Positions 9,524-18,153 are shown, numbered from the stretch's first letter. The stretch: DNA of 31,293 bases from JADKCL01 sp031415375 (GCA_031415375.1 JANORP010000165.1:1-31293), one strand, 5' to 3'. The notes: generated by a model from the sequence alone, not told the origin. A program made the numbers and translations.

Positions 9524-10972
9524 TCAAATCGCAGCCAAGGTTTTGAGGAGCAATCCCCAAAATTTGTGGACTGAGCTGATTTGCACGCGTTCGTCGGGGC
9601 TGTGGGCACCGACGATATTGGGGCCAAAGGAAATCATTTCAATCTCGGGATAATTCTTGCCGAGAATGCCGCACTCTAGGCCTGCATGGCAGGCATTGAC
9701 ACTTGGTGCATGGCCAAATGTATCGGTGTACAGGTCGGTCATTAGCTTCACGATGGCAGCGTCTGGTCTTGGGGTCCAGCCTGGATAGTTGCCACTTGTG
9801 GCGACAAGAGCGCCGCAGAGCTCCATGGTGCCGGCGATGCTGCGGGCAAGGTCCATCTTTTCTGAATCGACCGAGCTGCGGGTGAGGCATTGGATCGAAT
9901 AGGAGCCATCGGCCACGAGCACGCGCGCGAGGTTGTTGCTGGTCTGCACAAGACCTGCAATGTCGGGGCTCATACGGTGGATGCCATTTTGCACAGCTGC
10001 GACGACCCTCAGGAGCTTGCCTTGGAAATCGGTATCTAAGTAGTGTGCGGGCGAGCTCACTTGTGAGATCCCTACTTGCAAGTTGGGATCGGTAGTGTGA
10101 TGCTCTAGGGCAATGGCTGCTCCCTCGGCCTTCACGAAGGCCTCCAATTCGGCAGCTTGGCTAGGGGAGACGCCCACGATCGCAAACGATTCACGGGGGA
10201 TGGCATTGCGCAGGCTACCGCCATCGACAGTATGTATGCGCAGACCGAAGCGATCTGCTGCTTGCACCAAGATGCGGTTCATGAGCTTGTTGGCATTGCC
10301 CCGACCTAGGTGGATGTCCATGCCGGAGTGGCCACCTGTAAGGCCATTGACGATGATTTTATAGGCCGTGAGGCCTGCCGCCAAGGAGGGTGTGTATTTG
10401 CCTGTGCCTGTCACGTCGATGCCGCCTGCACAGCCGATCGTGAGCTCGCGGTCATCCTCGGTGTCGAGGTTGAGCATGATGCTGCCATGCAAGAGGCCGC
10501 CTTCCAAGTGGATGGCGCCCGTCATGCCCGTCTCTTCATCGATGGTGAAGAGCGCCTCGATGGCTGGGTGGGGGATGTCGGTAGAGGATAGGATCGTCAT
10601 GATGGCAGCGACGCCGATGCCGTTGTCGGCACCAAGTGTAGTGCCATCGGCGCGCACAAAGTCGCCATCGAGCAACATTAGTATCCCTTGTGCATCAAAG
10701 TCAAAGGTCGTGCCTGCATTTTTTTGATGCACCATGTCGAGGTGGCCCTGCATGACCACGGTCGTTCGACCTTCCATGCCAGCGGTCGCGGGCTTGCGTA
10801 TGATCACGTTGCCCACGCTGTCCTCGGTTGTTTCCAGACCGAGACCCTCGCCAAACTGTCGCATGAAAGCAATCACGCGTGCCTCCTTTTTGGAGGGACG
10901 AGGCACCGCGTTCAGGTCGGCAAAGTGGTTCCAGAGCGCTTTGGGTTCAAGGGATCTAATATCGCTGTGCAT
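9524..10972 (-). CDS. pepD: Aminoacyl-histidine dipeptidase (PepD, peptidase family M20C)
   Basis: A 482-residue cytosolic metallo-dipeptidase that hydrolyses Xaa-His and other dipeptides using two zinc ions. The ligand pattern of the family is complete: H77 and D79 in MQGHLDMVH, D116 in LGADNGIG, the Glu pair E146/E147 in TIDEETGM, D170 in LNLDTED, and the late His in VGAHSPDERV. The lid or dimerisation domain covers about residues 185-375 (GLTGGHSGMDI contains the domain-boundary His). The frame stays open 63 codons further upstream to 11161, but that extension is basic, Cys- and Pro-rich and unlike the family. The ATG at 10972 gives MHSDIRSLEPKALWNHF, a typical family N-terminus, so it was chosen. 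The gene is convergent with the macroglobulin gene. Confidence 0.93.
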   Translation of the reverse strand: MHSDIRSLEPKALWNHFADLNAVPRPSKKEARVIAFMRQFGEGLGLETTEDSVGNVIIRKPATAGMEGRTTVVMQGHLDMVHQKNAGTTFDFDAQGILMLLDGDFVRADGTTLGADNGIGVAAIMTILSSTDIPHPAIEALFTIDEETGMTGAIHLEGGLLHGSIMLNLDTEDDRELTIGCAGGIDVTGTGKYTPSLAAGLTAYKIIVNGLTGGHSGMDIHLGRGNANKLMNRILVQAADRFGLRIHTVDGGSLRNAIPRESFAIVGVSPSQAAELEAFVKAEGAAIALEHHTTDPNLQVGISQVSSPAHYLDTDFQGKLLRVVAAVQNGIHRMSPDIAGLVQTSNNLARVLVADGSYSIQCLTRSSVDSEKMDLARSIAGTMELCGALVATSGNYPGWTPRPDAAIVKLMTDLYTDTFGHAPSVNACHAGLECGILGKNYPEIEMISFGPNIVGAHSPDERVQISSVHKFWGLLLKTLAAI

Positions 10973-10982
10973 ATTTCTTATC

Positions 10983-11222
10983 CTAGTATAGGACGGCAAT
11001 ATAGGCCAATTTCCTGATTCCCTCCAAACGCAGACCACGATCATGGCCGCGCACCGCTTGAGGCAAGACCCAGGGAGTCTGGGTGGGCAAATCCTGGCAG
11101 ATGGACGGTTTTGGCGGAGGCTCTTGGGTGTGCCGAATTGTCCATTTGGCCTCCATTCCATTGAAAATGGGATGCAATTCGTCGTCTGGAAGACCTTTTG
11201 CGCTCAAAATAATTCTGATCAC
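10983..11222 (-). CDS. Possible small protein upstream of pepD (uncertain)
   Basis: A 79-residue open frame begins with ATG at 11222, at the edge of an AT-rich segment, and stops 10 bases before the pepD ATG on the same strand. The base composition of this stretch resembles the neighbouring coding DNA more than the AT-rich spacer to its right. The product starts MIRIILSAKGLPDDELHP and has a Pro-rich middle (QEPPPKPSICQDLP). I recognise no family and see no signal peptide. It could be a real leader gene of a two-gene unit with pepD, or chance coding in a 5' region. Conservation across relatives would decide. Confidence 0.28.
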   Translation of the reverse strand: MIRIILSAKGLPDDELHPIFNGMEAKWTIRHTQEPPPKPSICQDLPTQTPWVLPQAVRGHDRGLRLEGIRKLAYIAVLY

Positions 11223-11698
11223 CAGTTTAGGTAATTCAAAAAAATAATTGAATTTTGTTTAGTATTTAAATTTGCAATAAATGATTAATCAATTGAAGTA
11301 CAATGTATAAATGCAAGCATTTTCACGTTGTATGTATTATTGATTTGAGGAAATTTTTTAAAAAATAGTCAAAAATGAATTTCCAATCCGCAAATGCCTC
11401 CCCTATGTTTGTATCGTTATCATTGATCACCGATTTGACCCGCTGTTACCCATGAATAAGTTGTCACACATGAAATTTTCCGCCTTGCCTCATTCATTCA
11501 CATTCGCTAGCGACAAAGTAATGGCTGGCGGATGGTGCCCCGGCGGGGAAGTGGACAGCTTGGGAGTGTGAACACGCCTTGGTGCTTATTGATCGGAAAT
11601 GCAACCGTGTAGCCTTGATCACCTGCCGTTTGCCAAATCCACTACTTAGATTATTCTACAAGAAAAATTTACGATTGAGACGATTTAAAACTTCAGTT
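11223..11698. promoter_or_regulatory. Long AT-rich upstream region of the PKD-protein gene
   Basis: This 476-base spacer is markedly AT-rich from about 11225 to 11380. It contains TATGTTTG at 11404-11411, a match to the Bacteroidota -7 box TAnnTTTG, with TTTC at 11380-11383 placed 20 bases upstream in the -33 position. Use of this promoter would give a 5' leader of roughly 280 bases. A second TAAATTTG occurs at 11267-11274 but lacks a suitably spaced -33 box. No known riboswitch was recognised in the leader. Confidence 0.4.
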
Positions 11699-12901
11699 AT
11701 GAAAAAGTTAAGCTTGTTTTCACTTTTGCTCGCGCTTTGCTTTGGCTTGATCCAAGCACAAACGTACAATCTCACCGTCTCCGGTCAGATTACAGACATT
11801 TCTACGGGTGCTCCGATTGCCAACCATGCGGTCGATGTTTCCATCGATTCCACCAACTTTTTGGGCTTCGCCTATTACAATACCGTGCTTACCGACGTGG
11901 CTGGCAATTATAGCGATCTGATCGCAATTCCGCTCGGCATGGCGCAAGGCAATGGTTATGTATATACCCGCGATTGTAGCCCAGCCGGTTATCAGTACGC
12001 TGCATTTTCATTCACGTCGGGTTCGCCGGTTGCCAGCAACCTAGACTTCTCGATCTGTGATTCGATGGGAACTTACTGCCAAACGAGCATGTATGCCGTG
12101 GATCTTGGCGGCGGTGATATGGATTTCACCGCAAGCGCATTTGGATCAGGTACCGCTGTCAGCTATTTGTTTGATTTCGGTGATGGTTCGCCGCAGGTGA
12201 CTTCTGCAACGGGTTCGATCATCCACAACTATGCTGCGCCAGGTAACTATTCCACTTTCGTGGATGTAACCTTCTCCGATGGTTGCACTTCTATGGACAC
12301 TGCTTATGTGACGGTTGGTGGCGTGGTAGCTTGTAATGCAGCCTATGTATGGTATCCAGATACCACTGGCCAGTACAGCATCATCGTTTACGACCAGTCT
12401 GCGGGCACCAATCTGAGCTACGTCTGGGATTTTGGCGACGGCTTCACCAGCACCGCTGCCAATCCTAGCCACATCTACAACGGCCCAGGCACTTACACGG
12501 TTTGCTTGACGGTCACTTCGCAAAATCCAATCTGCACCAGCACCTATTGCGACTCGCTGATCGTTGTGAATAAAACTTCTGCTCCGTTCTCGATCAATGT
12601 GATCTCCAACAATGCGACAGCTGTTGCTCCTGAAGTAAATGCTGCCTTGAAGGTGAGCCTCTATCCAAATCCCGCCAAGGACTATTTCCAAATCGAGATG
12701 GATCTTGTGCAGGATGCCGAAGTCGTTGTGACCTTGATGGATCTCACCGGCAAAGTTGTCTCCGAGCGCAAAGCTGGTGCACTTTCCCAAGGGGACCATA
12801 CTGTGAAAGTGAGCACGCAAGACTTGCCAGCTGGCCTTTACATGGCCCGTGTGCAAGCCGGCGACGCGACGAGCAATCACAAAGTGATGATTGCCAGATA
12901 A
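11699..12901 (+). CDS. PKD-domain protein with T9SS type A sorting domain
   Basis: A 400-residue secreted protein. The chosen ATG gives MKKLSLFSLLLALCFGLIQAQ, a clear signal peptide; the frame is open 40 codons further upstream, but that part is basic and not signal-like. Residues about 23-118 form an N-terminal beta-sandwich (VSGQITDISTGAPIANHAV). Two PKD domains follow at about 130-207 (FDFGDGSP) and 212-290 (WDFGDGFT); their WDFGDG-type motifs are hallmarks of the fold. After a linker, residues about 318-400 form the type A C-terminal sorting domain (SLYPNPAKDYF, then LPAGLYMARV), which directs export by the Type IX system and attachment to the surface or release. No catalytic domain is visible, so a structural or adhesive role is likely. 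The gene ends before a strong terminator. Confidence 0.92.
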   Translation: MKKLSLFSLLLALCFGLIQAQTYNLTVSGQITDISTGAPIANHAVDVSIDSTNFLGFAYYNTVLTDVAGNYSDLIAIPLGMAQGNGYVYTRDCSPAGYQYAAFSFTSGSPVASNLDFSICDSMGTYCQTSMYAVDLGGGDMDFTASAFGSGTAVSYLFDFGDGSPQVTSATGSIIHNYAAPGNYSTFVDVTFSDGCTSMDTAYVTVGGVVACNAAYVWYPDTTGQYSIIVYDQSAGTNLSYVWDFGDGFTSTAANPSHIYNGPGTYTVCLTVTSQNPICTSTYCDSLIVVNKTSAPFSINVISNNATAVAPEVNAALKVSLYPNPAKDYFQIEMDLVQDAEVVVTLMDLTGKVVSERKAGALSQGDHTVKVSTQDLPAGLYMARVQAGDATSNHKVMIAR

Positions 12902-12940
12902 TCTAGAACGGCCCTCGATGCCGTTATCCAACACATTTTT

Positions 12941-12972
12941 TGCCGCCCAGTGTAAAACTGGGCGGCATTTTT
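12941..12972. terminator. Intrinsic terminator, usable in both directions
   Basis: A perfect 11-bp stem, TGCCGCCCAGT at 12941-12951 and ACTGGGCGGCA at 12957-12967, encloses the loop GTAAA. Five T follow on the plus side, and a T-rich stretch precedes it. It lies between the convergent PKD-protein gene and the O-antigen ligase-like gene. Confidence 0.9.
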
Positions 12973-12983
12973 GTGTCGGCGCA

Positions 12984-14813
12984 CTAGTGCTGGGTGGCCT
13001 TCAAGGCTGCATCGACCTTGTCATACAGGAGGGGCACATCGGCCCTGGGGACTTCGTTGAGGGTGGCCCTGGCCTCGATGAGGCGCCCTGCGTGGATCTG
13101 CATGATACTCAGGTTGACCTTGCCTTCGCTGAAATTGGGGAAGGTTGCTAGAAGGGTAGTTTGCTCGGAAATGGCCTCGACGTAGCGCCCCGCCAAGTCG
13201 AACAGACTCGCTCGCCCCGCCCGTTGTGCGAGGTGATGTGGACTCACCAAGGCCGATCGCTCGATGGCTAGCATCGCTGCTGCCTGTTGGCCCAGCTCGA
13301 TCTGGGCCATGGCCACATACCAGTCGATCGACAAGGCGGCCACGGGATCGAGTTGTGTCGCCCAATTGGTGGCTTGCGGGGCCGATTTCAGGATTTTTTC
13401 AGGGCGTTGCGCTTCCTTGGCAGCGCGAAGAAGGCGTATTTGGCTGTCGGCCACCGTGCGTGCTCCAAAGTCGAGTCCTGCGAGGGCAAGCAACAGCAGC
13501 GCCACGATCAGTCCAACCTTGACTTGAGAGGGAGTGTATGTTTTGGAGGGCAATCCCTTGACGGAGAGCGCCAACAAAAGACAAAAAATCATCAAATGCA
13601 GTGGTCGCTCCAACGGAAAACTGAAGGAGGCATCGACGGCCATCCCCAACCATCCAAACAAAAGGCAAGCGCCCAAGACTCCGTCATGCTGCCCATCGCG
13701 GTTGCGCAGCATTTGCAGTGCGCCCCAGATGCCCATGCCCCATACCGCGAGCAATAGGAGCAGGCCCGGCACGCCGAGTTCTGCAAGCATGGCAAGAAAC
13801 TCATTGTGCGGATGCAGGGGTACGACCATGCCAAAATTGCCCTTGTCGTCAAAACTTTGGAGGCCTAGGCGCTGGATATGCATCTTCCAATTGCCAGCCC
13901 CATGACCGAGGAGCGGCTTTTCTTGGGCAAGGGTGAGCGTCTGATGCCAGCTGATGAGCCTGAAATCAAGACTGCTCGTTTGCGGGGTCACGAGTTGCCC
14001 ATCGGTCCAGAGCAAATTCCAGTTGATCTTGGCATTCTTTTTTGGGAGCACAAATTGCGATGACCATACAGCGAGCGCGACGACCAGCCCCCACACGAGC
14101 ATGGCTGCAAGCCGGCTGCGCCCTTGTAAGCGTTTCCAAATCATGATTGGTGGGAGGAGGAGGAGGCCCAAGACCAGCGGCACGAAGGCGGCGCGTGTAC
14201 CCGCGACGAAGATGCCGGCGACCATCAAGGCGATTGCAACAATGGCCGCGATTTTCCAGGTGCCTTTCGATTGGAAAATTGCGTAGCAGGCAAAGGGGAT
14301 GCCCAGCAGCATGGCGCTGCCAAAAAAGTTGCGGTTGGCTTGCAGTCCTGTCGGCGAATGATAGCCATCGCTCAGCGCCAATGGGTCGATGCCCAGGGAT
14401 TGGAGGATGCCGGTCACTGCAAGACCGCTCATGCCCACGATGAGCACTTTGCACATCAGCAGCAAGGTTTGCGGCCATTGTGTGAAGATGATCTGGCTCA
14501 CCAGCAAGAAACCTAAGGCGAGCAGCCAGCGTGCAGCCGCAAACCATGCCTCAGCTGGGTTGAGCGCCCAAGCTGAGGAGAGCAATGCCAGCAAACCGAG
14601 TGCTGCCAGCACCCAAGCAGGTTGCACAGAGATGGCAAGTGGTTTGGGCGCCTGCCGCAATGACAAGGCGGCAAGCAAGATGCCAGCAGCGACCATCCCC
14701 AGCAGTTGCGGGTACAAGACAGGGTCATTGAGGGCATGGGAATGCAATAGCGGCACCAAGCCACAAAAGGCCACCGCAAAAATCATGGGGATGTAGCTGC
14801 CGTGCGTGCGCAT
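12984..14813 (-). CDS. O-antigen ligase/polymerase-type membrane protein (Wzy_C family) with helical C-terminal domain
   Basis: A 609-residue integral inner membrane protein. About a dozen hydrophobic segments fill residues 8-450. The large periplasmic loop ends in PLHPHNEFLAMLAELGVPG at about residues 332-350, the signature of the Wzy_C (O-antigen ligase-related) family; GTRAAF at about 205-210 is a second family motif. Members transfer or polymerise lipid-linked glycans at the periplasmic face. Ligase (WaaL), polymerase (Wzy) and protein-glycan ligase activities cannot be separated by sequence alone. Residues about 460-609 are soluble and helical, with TPR-like pairs (ALSIDWYVAMAQIELGQQAAAML, then an AGRASLFDLAGRYVEAI segment). 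This C-terminal repeat arrangement is common in Gram-negative members. No glycosyltransferases are adjacent. Confidence 0.88.
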   Translation of the reverse strand: MRTHGSYIPMIFAVAFCGLVPLLHSHALNDPVLYPQLLGMVAAGILLAALSLRQAPKPLAISVQPAWVLAALGLLALLSSAWALNPAEAWFAAARWLLALGFLLVSQIIFTQWPQTLLLMCKVLIVGMSGLAVTGILQSLGIDPLALSDGYHSPTGLQANRNFFGSAMLLGIPFACYAIFQSKGTWKIAAIVAIALMVAGIFVAGTRAAFVPLVLGLLLLPPIMIWKRLQGRSRLAAMLVWGLVVALAVWSSQFVLPKKNAKINWNLLWTDGQLVTPQTSSLDFRLISWHQTLTLAQEKPLLGHGAGNWKMHIQRLGLQSFDDKGNFGMVVPLHPHNEFLAMLAELGVPGLLLLLAVWGMGIWGALQMLRNRDGQHDGVLGACLLFGWLGMAVDASFSFPLERPLHLMIFCLLLALSVKGLPSKTYTPSQVKVGLIVALLLLALAGLDFGARTVADSQIRLLRAAKEAQRPEKILKSAPQATNWATQLDPVAALSIDWYVAMAQIELGQQAAAMLAIERSALVSPHHLAQRAGRASLFDLAGRYVEAISEQTTLLATFPNFSEGKVNLSIMQIHAGRLIEARATLNEVPRADVPLLYDKVDAALKATQH

Positions 14814-15044
14814 TTACTGGAAAGATAATGGGATTTTTTGTGCGAATTGGGGTGTCGCGGCGAGCAATGCATTTTTGGCGATCGGTATTGCTGGAGCCGC
14901 AATGTTGTCGCTGCACCGAATTCTTGCGGGGTGATGCAATGGAAGAGGTCTTGATTTCGCAGTCGTGAATGGGGACAACTCGCGTTTTACATTGGCCTCA
15001 AAAATGCTATCTTGGTGACTGAATCAATTTTTGCAGAAAGTAGA

Positions 15045-16253
15045 ATGCCTTTATATCGTCCCTTAGCTATTGCCCTTTTGTTGGTGGTTTCACGCCTTTG
15101 TGCCCAAAACCTCGTGCCCAACCCCAGTTTCGAGGCCACGCTTGTGATGGGTTGCGATCCATTCACAGTAGCTGATTTTAATGGTGCGCTCACCGATTGG
15201 TACACGCCTAGCCAGGGCACACCAGATCTTTTCTCCACGACAGTGGCCCAAACCTGTTGGAATTTTCAGCCCAATTCGACCTATGCAGGTGTGATTGGCT
15301 TGCGCGGGCCACAACTACCCCGCACTGGGGATGTGATGGCGGGGTTCAGGACCTACACCATCAGCGGCCTCAACCAACGCGAATATTTGCAAGTGCGGTT
15401 GACGAATCCGTTGGTGCCTTGCCGCACATATACACTGAACTACTACCTGTCGCTCAGCGATTCTATCGAGTTTGCGAGCAGCAATATCGATGCAAATCTC
15501 TCTGTGAATGCCATCAGTGCGGGCACGGATGCTGTGATGCCCTTGTCGCGGGTCGGCGGCTCGACGAGCGCAGTGACAGATGTCACGGGATGGACACGCG
15601 TGACCATGACTTTTGAAGCACAAGCAGCCTGGGAATATTTGACCATCGGGAATTTCAACAATGATGCGGCAACCACATTGGTGCCCAATCCGCTGTCCAA
15701 TGGCGGTGTGGGCATGTATGGTGCCTATTATTTCATCGATGATGTTTCCTTGGAGCGCGTATGCCCCACGGTGAGCTTGGGGGCCGACCAAGTCTTGTGC
15801 TTGGGCGATACATTGCGCCTGATCCTGCCAAGCGGTTGCTTTGACAGCATTGTTTGGTCCACAGGTCAATCGACTTCGATGATCGAGGTGATGGATCAAG
15901 GGTTCTATGCCGTGCACGTGATGCAAGATACTTGCATGGCGAGTGACACGATTTTTGTCGATGTGCAGGTCTGCCCCGCCGATGTGATGATGCCCAATGT
16001 CTTCACGCCCAACGGTGACGGTGTCAATGACACCTATAAGCCGATGACGCTCGCCAATGTGCGCATCCAGAGCATGACGATCTACGACCGTTGGGGTCAC
16101 CAAATGTTCAAGACCCAAAACCTAGACCAAGGCTGGGATGGCAAACTCAATGGCAATGATTGCCCAGAGAGCGTCTATTATTATGTCGTGCGTTACCAAG
16201 GTAAGGACCTCGTCTGGGCACAAGCATCCAAGAGCTTGCTGCTCATTCGTTGA
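15045..16253 (+). CDS. Secreted protein with CHU_C / T9SS type B sorting domain
   Basis: A 402-residue secreted protein. The ATG at 15045 gives a signal peptide (MPLYRPLAIALLLVVSRLCAQ) and is preceded by AGAAAG; an earlier TTG at 15012 would only add 11 residues in front of that signal. The N-terminal module begins NLVPNPSFEA and includes LTDWYTPSQGTPDLF, a pattern common in Bacteroidota surface proteins (about residues 22-240, jelly-roll-like). A short Ig-like module spans about 243-312 (SLGADQVLCLGDTLRL). The C-terminus, about 315-402, is the gliding-motility-associated type B domain, with PNVFTPNGDGVNDTY and YDRWGHQMF. Type B domains export cargo through T9SS, often with SprF-like partners; no sprF gene is seen nearby. 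The function of the N-module is unknown. Confidence 0.92.
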   Translation: MPLYRPLAIALLLVVSRLCAQNLVPNPSFEATLVMGCDPFTVADFNGALTDWYTPSQGTPDLFSTTVAQTCWNFQPNSTYAGVIGLRGPQLPRTGDVMAGFRTYTISGLNQREYLQVRLTNPLVPCRTYTLNYYLSLSDSIEFASSNIDANLSVNAISAGTDAVMPLSRVGGSTSAVTDVTGWTRVTMTFEAQAAWEYLTIGNFNNDAATTLVPNPLSNGGVGMYGAYYFIDDVSLERVCPTVSLGADQVLCLGDTLRLILPSGCFDSIVWSTGQSTSMIEVMDQGFYAVHVMQDTCMASDTIFVDVQVCPADVMMPNVFTPNGDGVNDTYKPMTLANVRIQSMTIYDRWGHQMFKTQNLDQGWDGKLNGNDCPESVYYYVVRYQGKDLVWAQASKSLLLIR

Positions 16254-16274
16254 TAATGGTTGGTCTGGGCGTAC

Positions 16275-16958
16275 TTATGAGCCTGCAAAAAAGACATCCA
16301 CGAGCTCGGCTGGGCCTTCCCATCGGCCGCGCAAAACGACCTTGTTGGTCGCCGTGAGTTCTGCGAGGTCTGGACGTTGTACATCGAGTGGGACCTTGGT
16401 GATGCGTGGGTCGTTTTTCTCAAATGGAGGCGTCACATGGCTGCTAAACCAGAGGGGGCGCAGCTTGTCGCCACAAGAAATCAAAATGCGCGTGGCCTGT
16501 GCCGTTTTGTCCCATTCCCTGAGTTTTTCGTTGATGTCCTCAAAAAAAGAGACCGTATTGGCGAGGCGCACACGGCTGCCAGCCTTGCTTTTGCCACGCG
16601 ACTGCAAGTAGCCGACTTGGGCGCGGCCATTGCCGCGCACCATGTACTTCTTGATCACTTTGTGGTGCAGCATTTCACCTCCCTCAAAATAGGCGAGGGC
16701 GCTGTGGCCCGCCTGGATTAAGATCATCAAATAACTTGGCGAAATGGCTGGAATCGCCTCCAAATAGGCAGGAAAAGAAATGGCCGAATCGGGAATCGGC
16801 AGGGGCACTGGCAGGCGAAACGACCATGCACGCCCTTCCCACTGACCTGTGAGACGATTTTTCTCTCTGTCCCAAGCATACTCGATGGATGGCTGTGACA
16901 GGAGAAACTGCATGAAGCCTAAGGATTTGTCGTAGGCCAGGTCCCGCTTTGTTTCCAT
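16275..16958 (-). CDS. Vms1-like release factor (VLRF1) family protein, putative peptidyl-tRNA hydrolase of stalled ribosomes
   Basis: A 227-residue cytosolic protein. Residues about 78-148 align by eye with the VLRF1 domain of Vms1/ANKZF1: strand pair AGHSALAYFEGGEMLHHK, then KKYMVRGNGRAQ (103-114), the Gly/Ser-rich RGKSKAGSRVR (121-131) and the helix TVSFFEDINEKL. The RAQ at 112-114 sits where Vms1 and ANKZF1 have GSQ and TAQ, the Gln that promotes release of nascent chains from peptidyl-tRNA. A Bacteroidota branch of this family (bVLRF1) is known to me. The N-terminal 75 residues are less conserved. The ATG at 16958 was chosen; a GTG at 16973 adds five residues and has GGAGG 13 bases upstream. 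The gene converges closely on the CHU_C gene and diverges from the RNA ligase gene with about 127 bases between starts. Confidence 0.75.
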   Translation of the reverse strand: METKRDLAYDKSLGFMQFLLSQPSIEYAWDREKNRLTGQWEGRAWSFRLPVPLPIPDSAISFPAYLEAIPAISPSYLMILIQAGHSALAYFEGGEMLHHKVIKKYMVRGNGRAQVGYLQSRGKSKAGSRVRLANTVSFFEDINEKLREWDKTAQATRILISCGDKLRPLWFSSHVTPPFEKNDPRITKVPLDVQRPDLAELTATNKVVLRGRWEGPAELVDVFFAGS

Positions 16959-17032
16959 GCTCCAAAAGTGCACAAAACGCCCGCCACCTCCAAAATTGCC
17001 GTCTCAATGCACCCATTTGCCTCCTGAACGGC

Positions 17033-17063
17033 CCTTTTTCAAGCCTGATTTCCCCTAATTTTG
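17033..17063 (+). promoter_or_regulatory. Candidate promoter of the RNA ligase gene
   Basis: TAATTTTG at 17056-17063 matches the Bacteroidota -7 box TAnnTTTG exactly. A T-rich TTTT at 17035-17038, 17 bases upstream, could serve as -33 box. The start codon at 17086 lies about 22 bases downstream. The facing VLRF1 gene has only a one-mismatch box on the opposite strand (16991-16998). Confidence 0.5.
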
Positions 17064-17085
17064 CCTTCGATCAATATCAGATACC

Positions 17086-18153
17086 ATGAATACATTCGCG
17101 AGCTATGAAAAAATGCCCGATAGCCTCCGGCGGCTGGGCCTAGACTTGGCAGCTACCAAACTGCTCGACACGGTGGATTGGGTCGTGACCGAAAAAATCC
17201 ACGGCGCCAACTTCAGCTTCATCTTGGAAGGCGACGTCTTGAAATATGCCAAGCGCAAGGACTTCTTGCGCTGGACAGACGATTTTTTTGGCTTTCAGCT
17301 GGTCGCCGAGCGGCTCGATACTGCGGTGATGCAGCTCTTCGAACGCATCCGCCGAGACCACCCGTTTTATACAGCGACGATCTATGGTGAATTGTATGGC
17401 GGGCACTATCCACATCCAGAGGTGGCGGCCGATGCACGTGTGCAAGCGATCCAGACCGGCATTCATTATTCACCGACCATCGAGTATTGTGCGTTTGACA
17501 TCGCCATTGCGCGCGGAGCGGATGGATCGAATCGTTGTTACTTGGATTATGCCCAAGCGCAGGTCTATTTTGAGGAATGTGGATTCCCCTTCGCCCAGCC
17601 ATTGCTTGTCGGCAAGCTCAATCGGGCACTGTTTTTCGATCCTCGATTTGACTCTCTTATACCAGGGTCGTTGGGGCTACCCGCGATCACTCCCAATCTG
17701 GTGGAGGGGATCGTACTCAAACCCAATCGCAACATTGTCGTGCAAACGAGCAAGGGCGAAATGCGACCGATTCTGAAGATCAAGAACAAAGAATTTGCCG
17801 AGGAGCAATTTCATGAATCGCAGGCTTGGTCATACTTGCACACAGGGGCCTCTGCAAGCGAGCGATTCCTGTTTTTGGTGCCCGAGCTGCGGCGTTATAT
17901 CACTTCTCAACGGTTGCAAAGCACATTTTCCAAGATAGGTAGCCTCATAACCGCCTCGCCACAGCGGCGAGCAGCTATCCAGGTAGCATTCGTGGCGGAT
18001 GCAATGGAGGCATTTTGGGAAGCCAATCCTGAGTTGGAGGGAGAATTTTCGCCAGCGGATATCGTCTGGTTGACGGCACGCGTCGCCGCCGATGCAGACT
18101 TGTGCATGCGTGCCTATGAGGCCGCAGCTGACGCGCACGAAGGAACTAGTTGA
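17086..18153 (+). CDS. Rnl2-family RNA ligase
   Basis: A 355-residue nucleotidyltransferase that would join RNA 3'-OH and 5'-phosphate ends using ATP. All core motifs are visible: motif I EKIHGAN with the nucleophile Lys37, motif Ia-like YAKRKDF with Arg57, motif III YGELYGG with Glu102, motif IIIa EYCAFDI (133-139), motif IV EGIVLKP with Glu207, and motif V LKIKN with Lys231 and Lys233. These correspond well to the essential residues of T4 Rnl2, and the length is close to it. Residues about 250-350 form a helical C-terminal domain, as in Rnl2. Rnl2 enzymes seal nicks in duplex RNA or tRNA-like breaks. The gene diverges from the VLRF1-family gene, suggesting shared use in RNA or ribosome repair; that link is inference. 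No phage genes surround it. Confidence 0.9.
   Translation: MNTFASYEKMPDSLRRLGLDLAATKLLDTVDWVVTEKIHGANFSFILEGDVLKYAKRKDFLRWTDDFFGFQLVAERLDTAVMQLFERIRRDHPFYTATIYGELYGGHYPHPEVAADARVQAIQTGIHYSPTIEYCAFDIAIARGADGSNRCYLDYAQAQVYFEECGFPFAQPLLVGKLNRALFFDPRFDSLIPGSLGLPAITPNLVEGIVLKPNRNIVVQTSKGEMRPILKIKNKEFAEEQFHESQAWSYLHTGASASERFLFLVPELRRYITSQRLQSTFSKIGSLITASPQRRAAIQVAFVADAMEAFWEANPELEGEFSPADIVWLTARVAADADLCMRAYEAAADAHEGTS

Noticed and set aside
9272..9627. Small overlapping minus-strand frames after pepD, considered as a transposase remnant
   Set aside because: No transposase motif, no terminal inverted repeats and no conserved catalytic residues could be seen.
10973..11161. 63-residue N-terminal extension of PepD
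   Set aside because: The extension is Cys-, Pro- and Arg-rich and unlike M20C proteins; the ATG at 10972 gives the normal family start.
11500..11570. Possible riboswitch in the leader of the PKD-protein gene
   Set aside because: Short GC-rich stems such as CCCC/GGGG are present, but no conserved core of a known riboswitch class was recognised.
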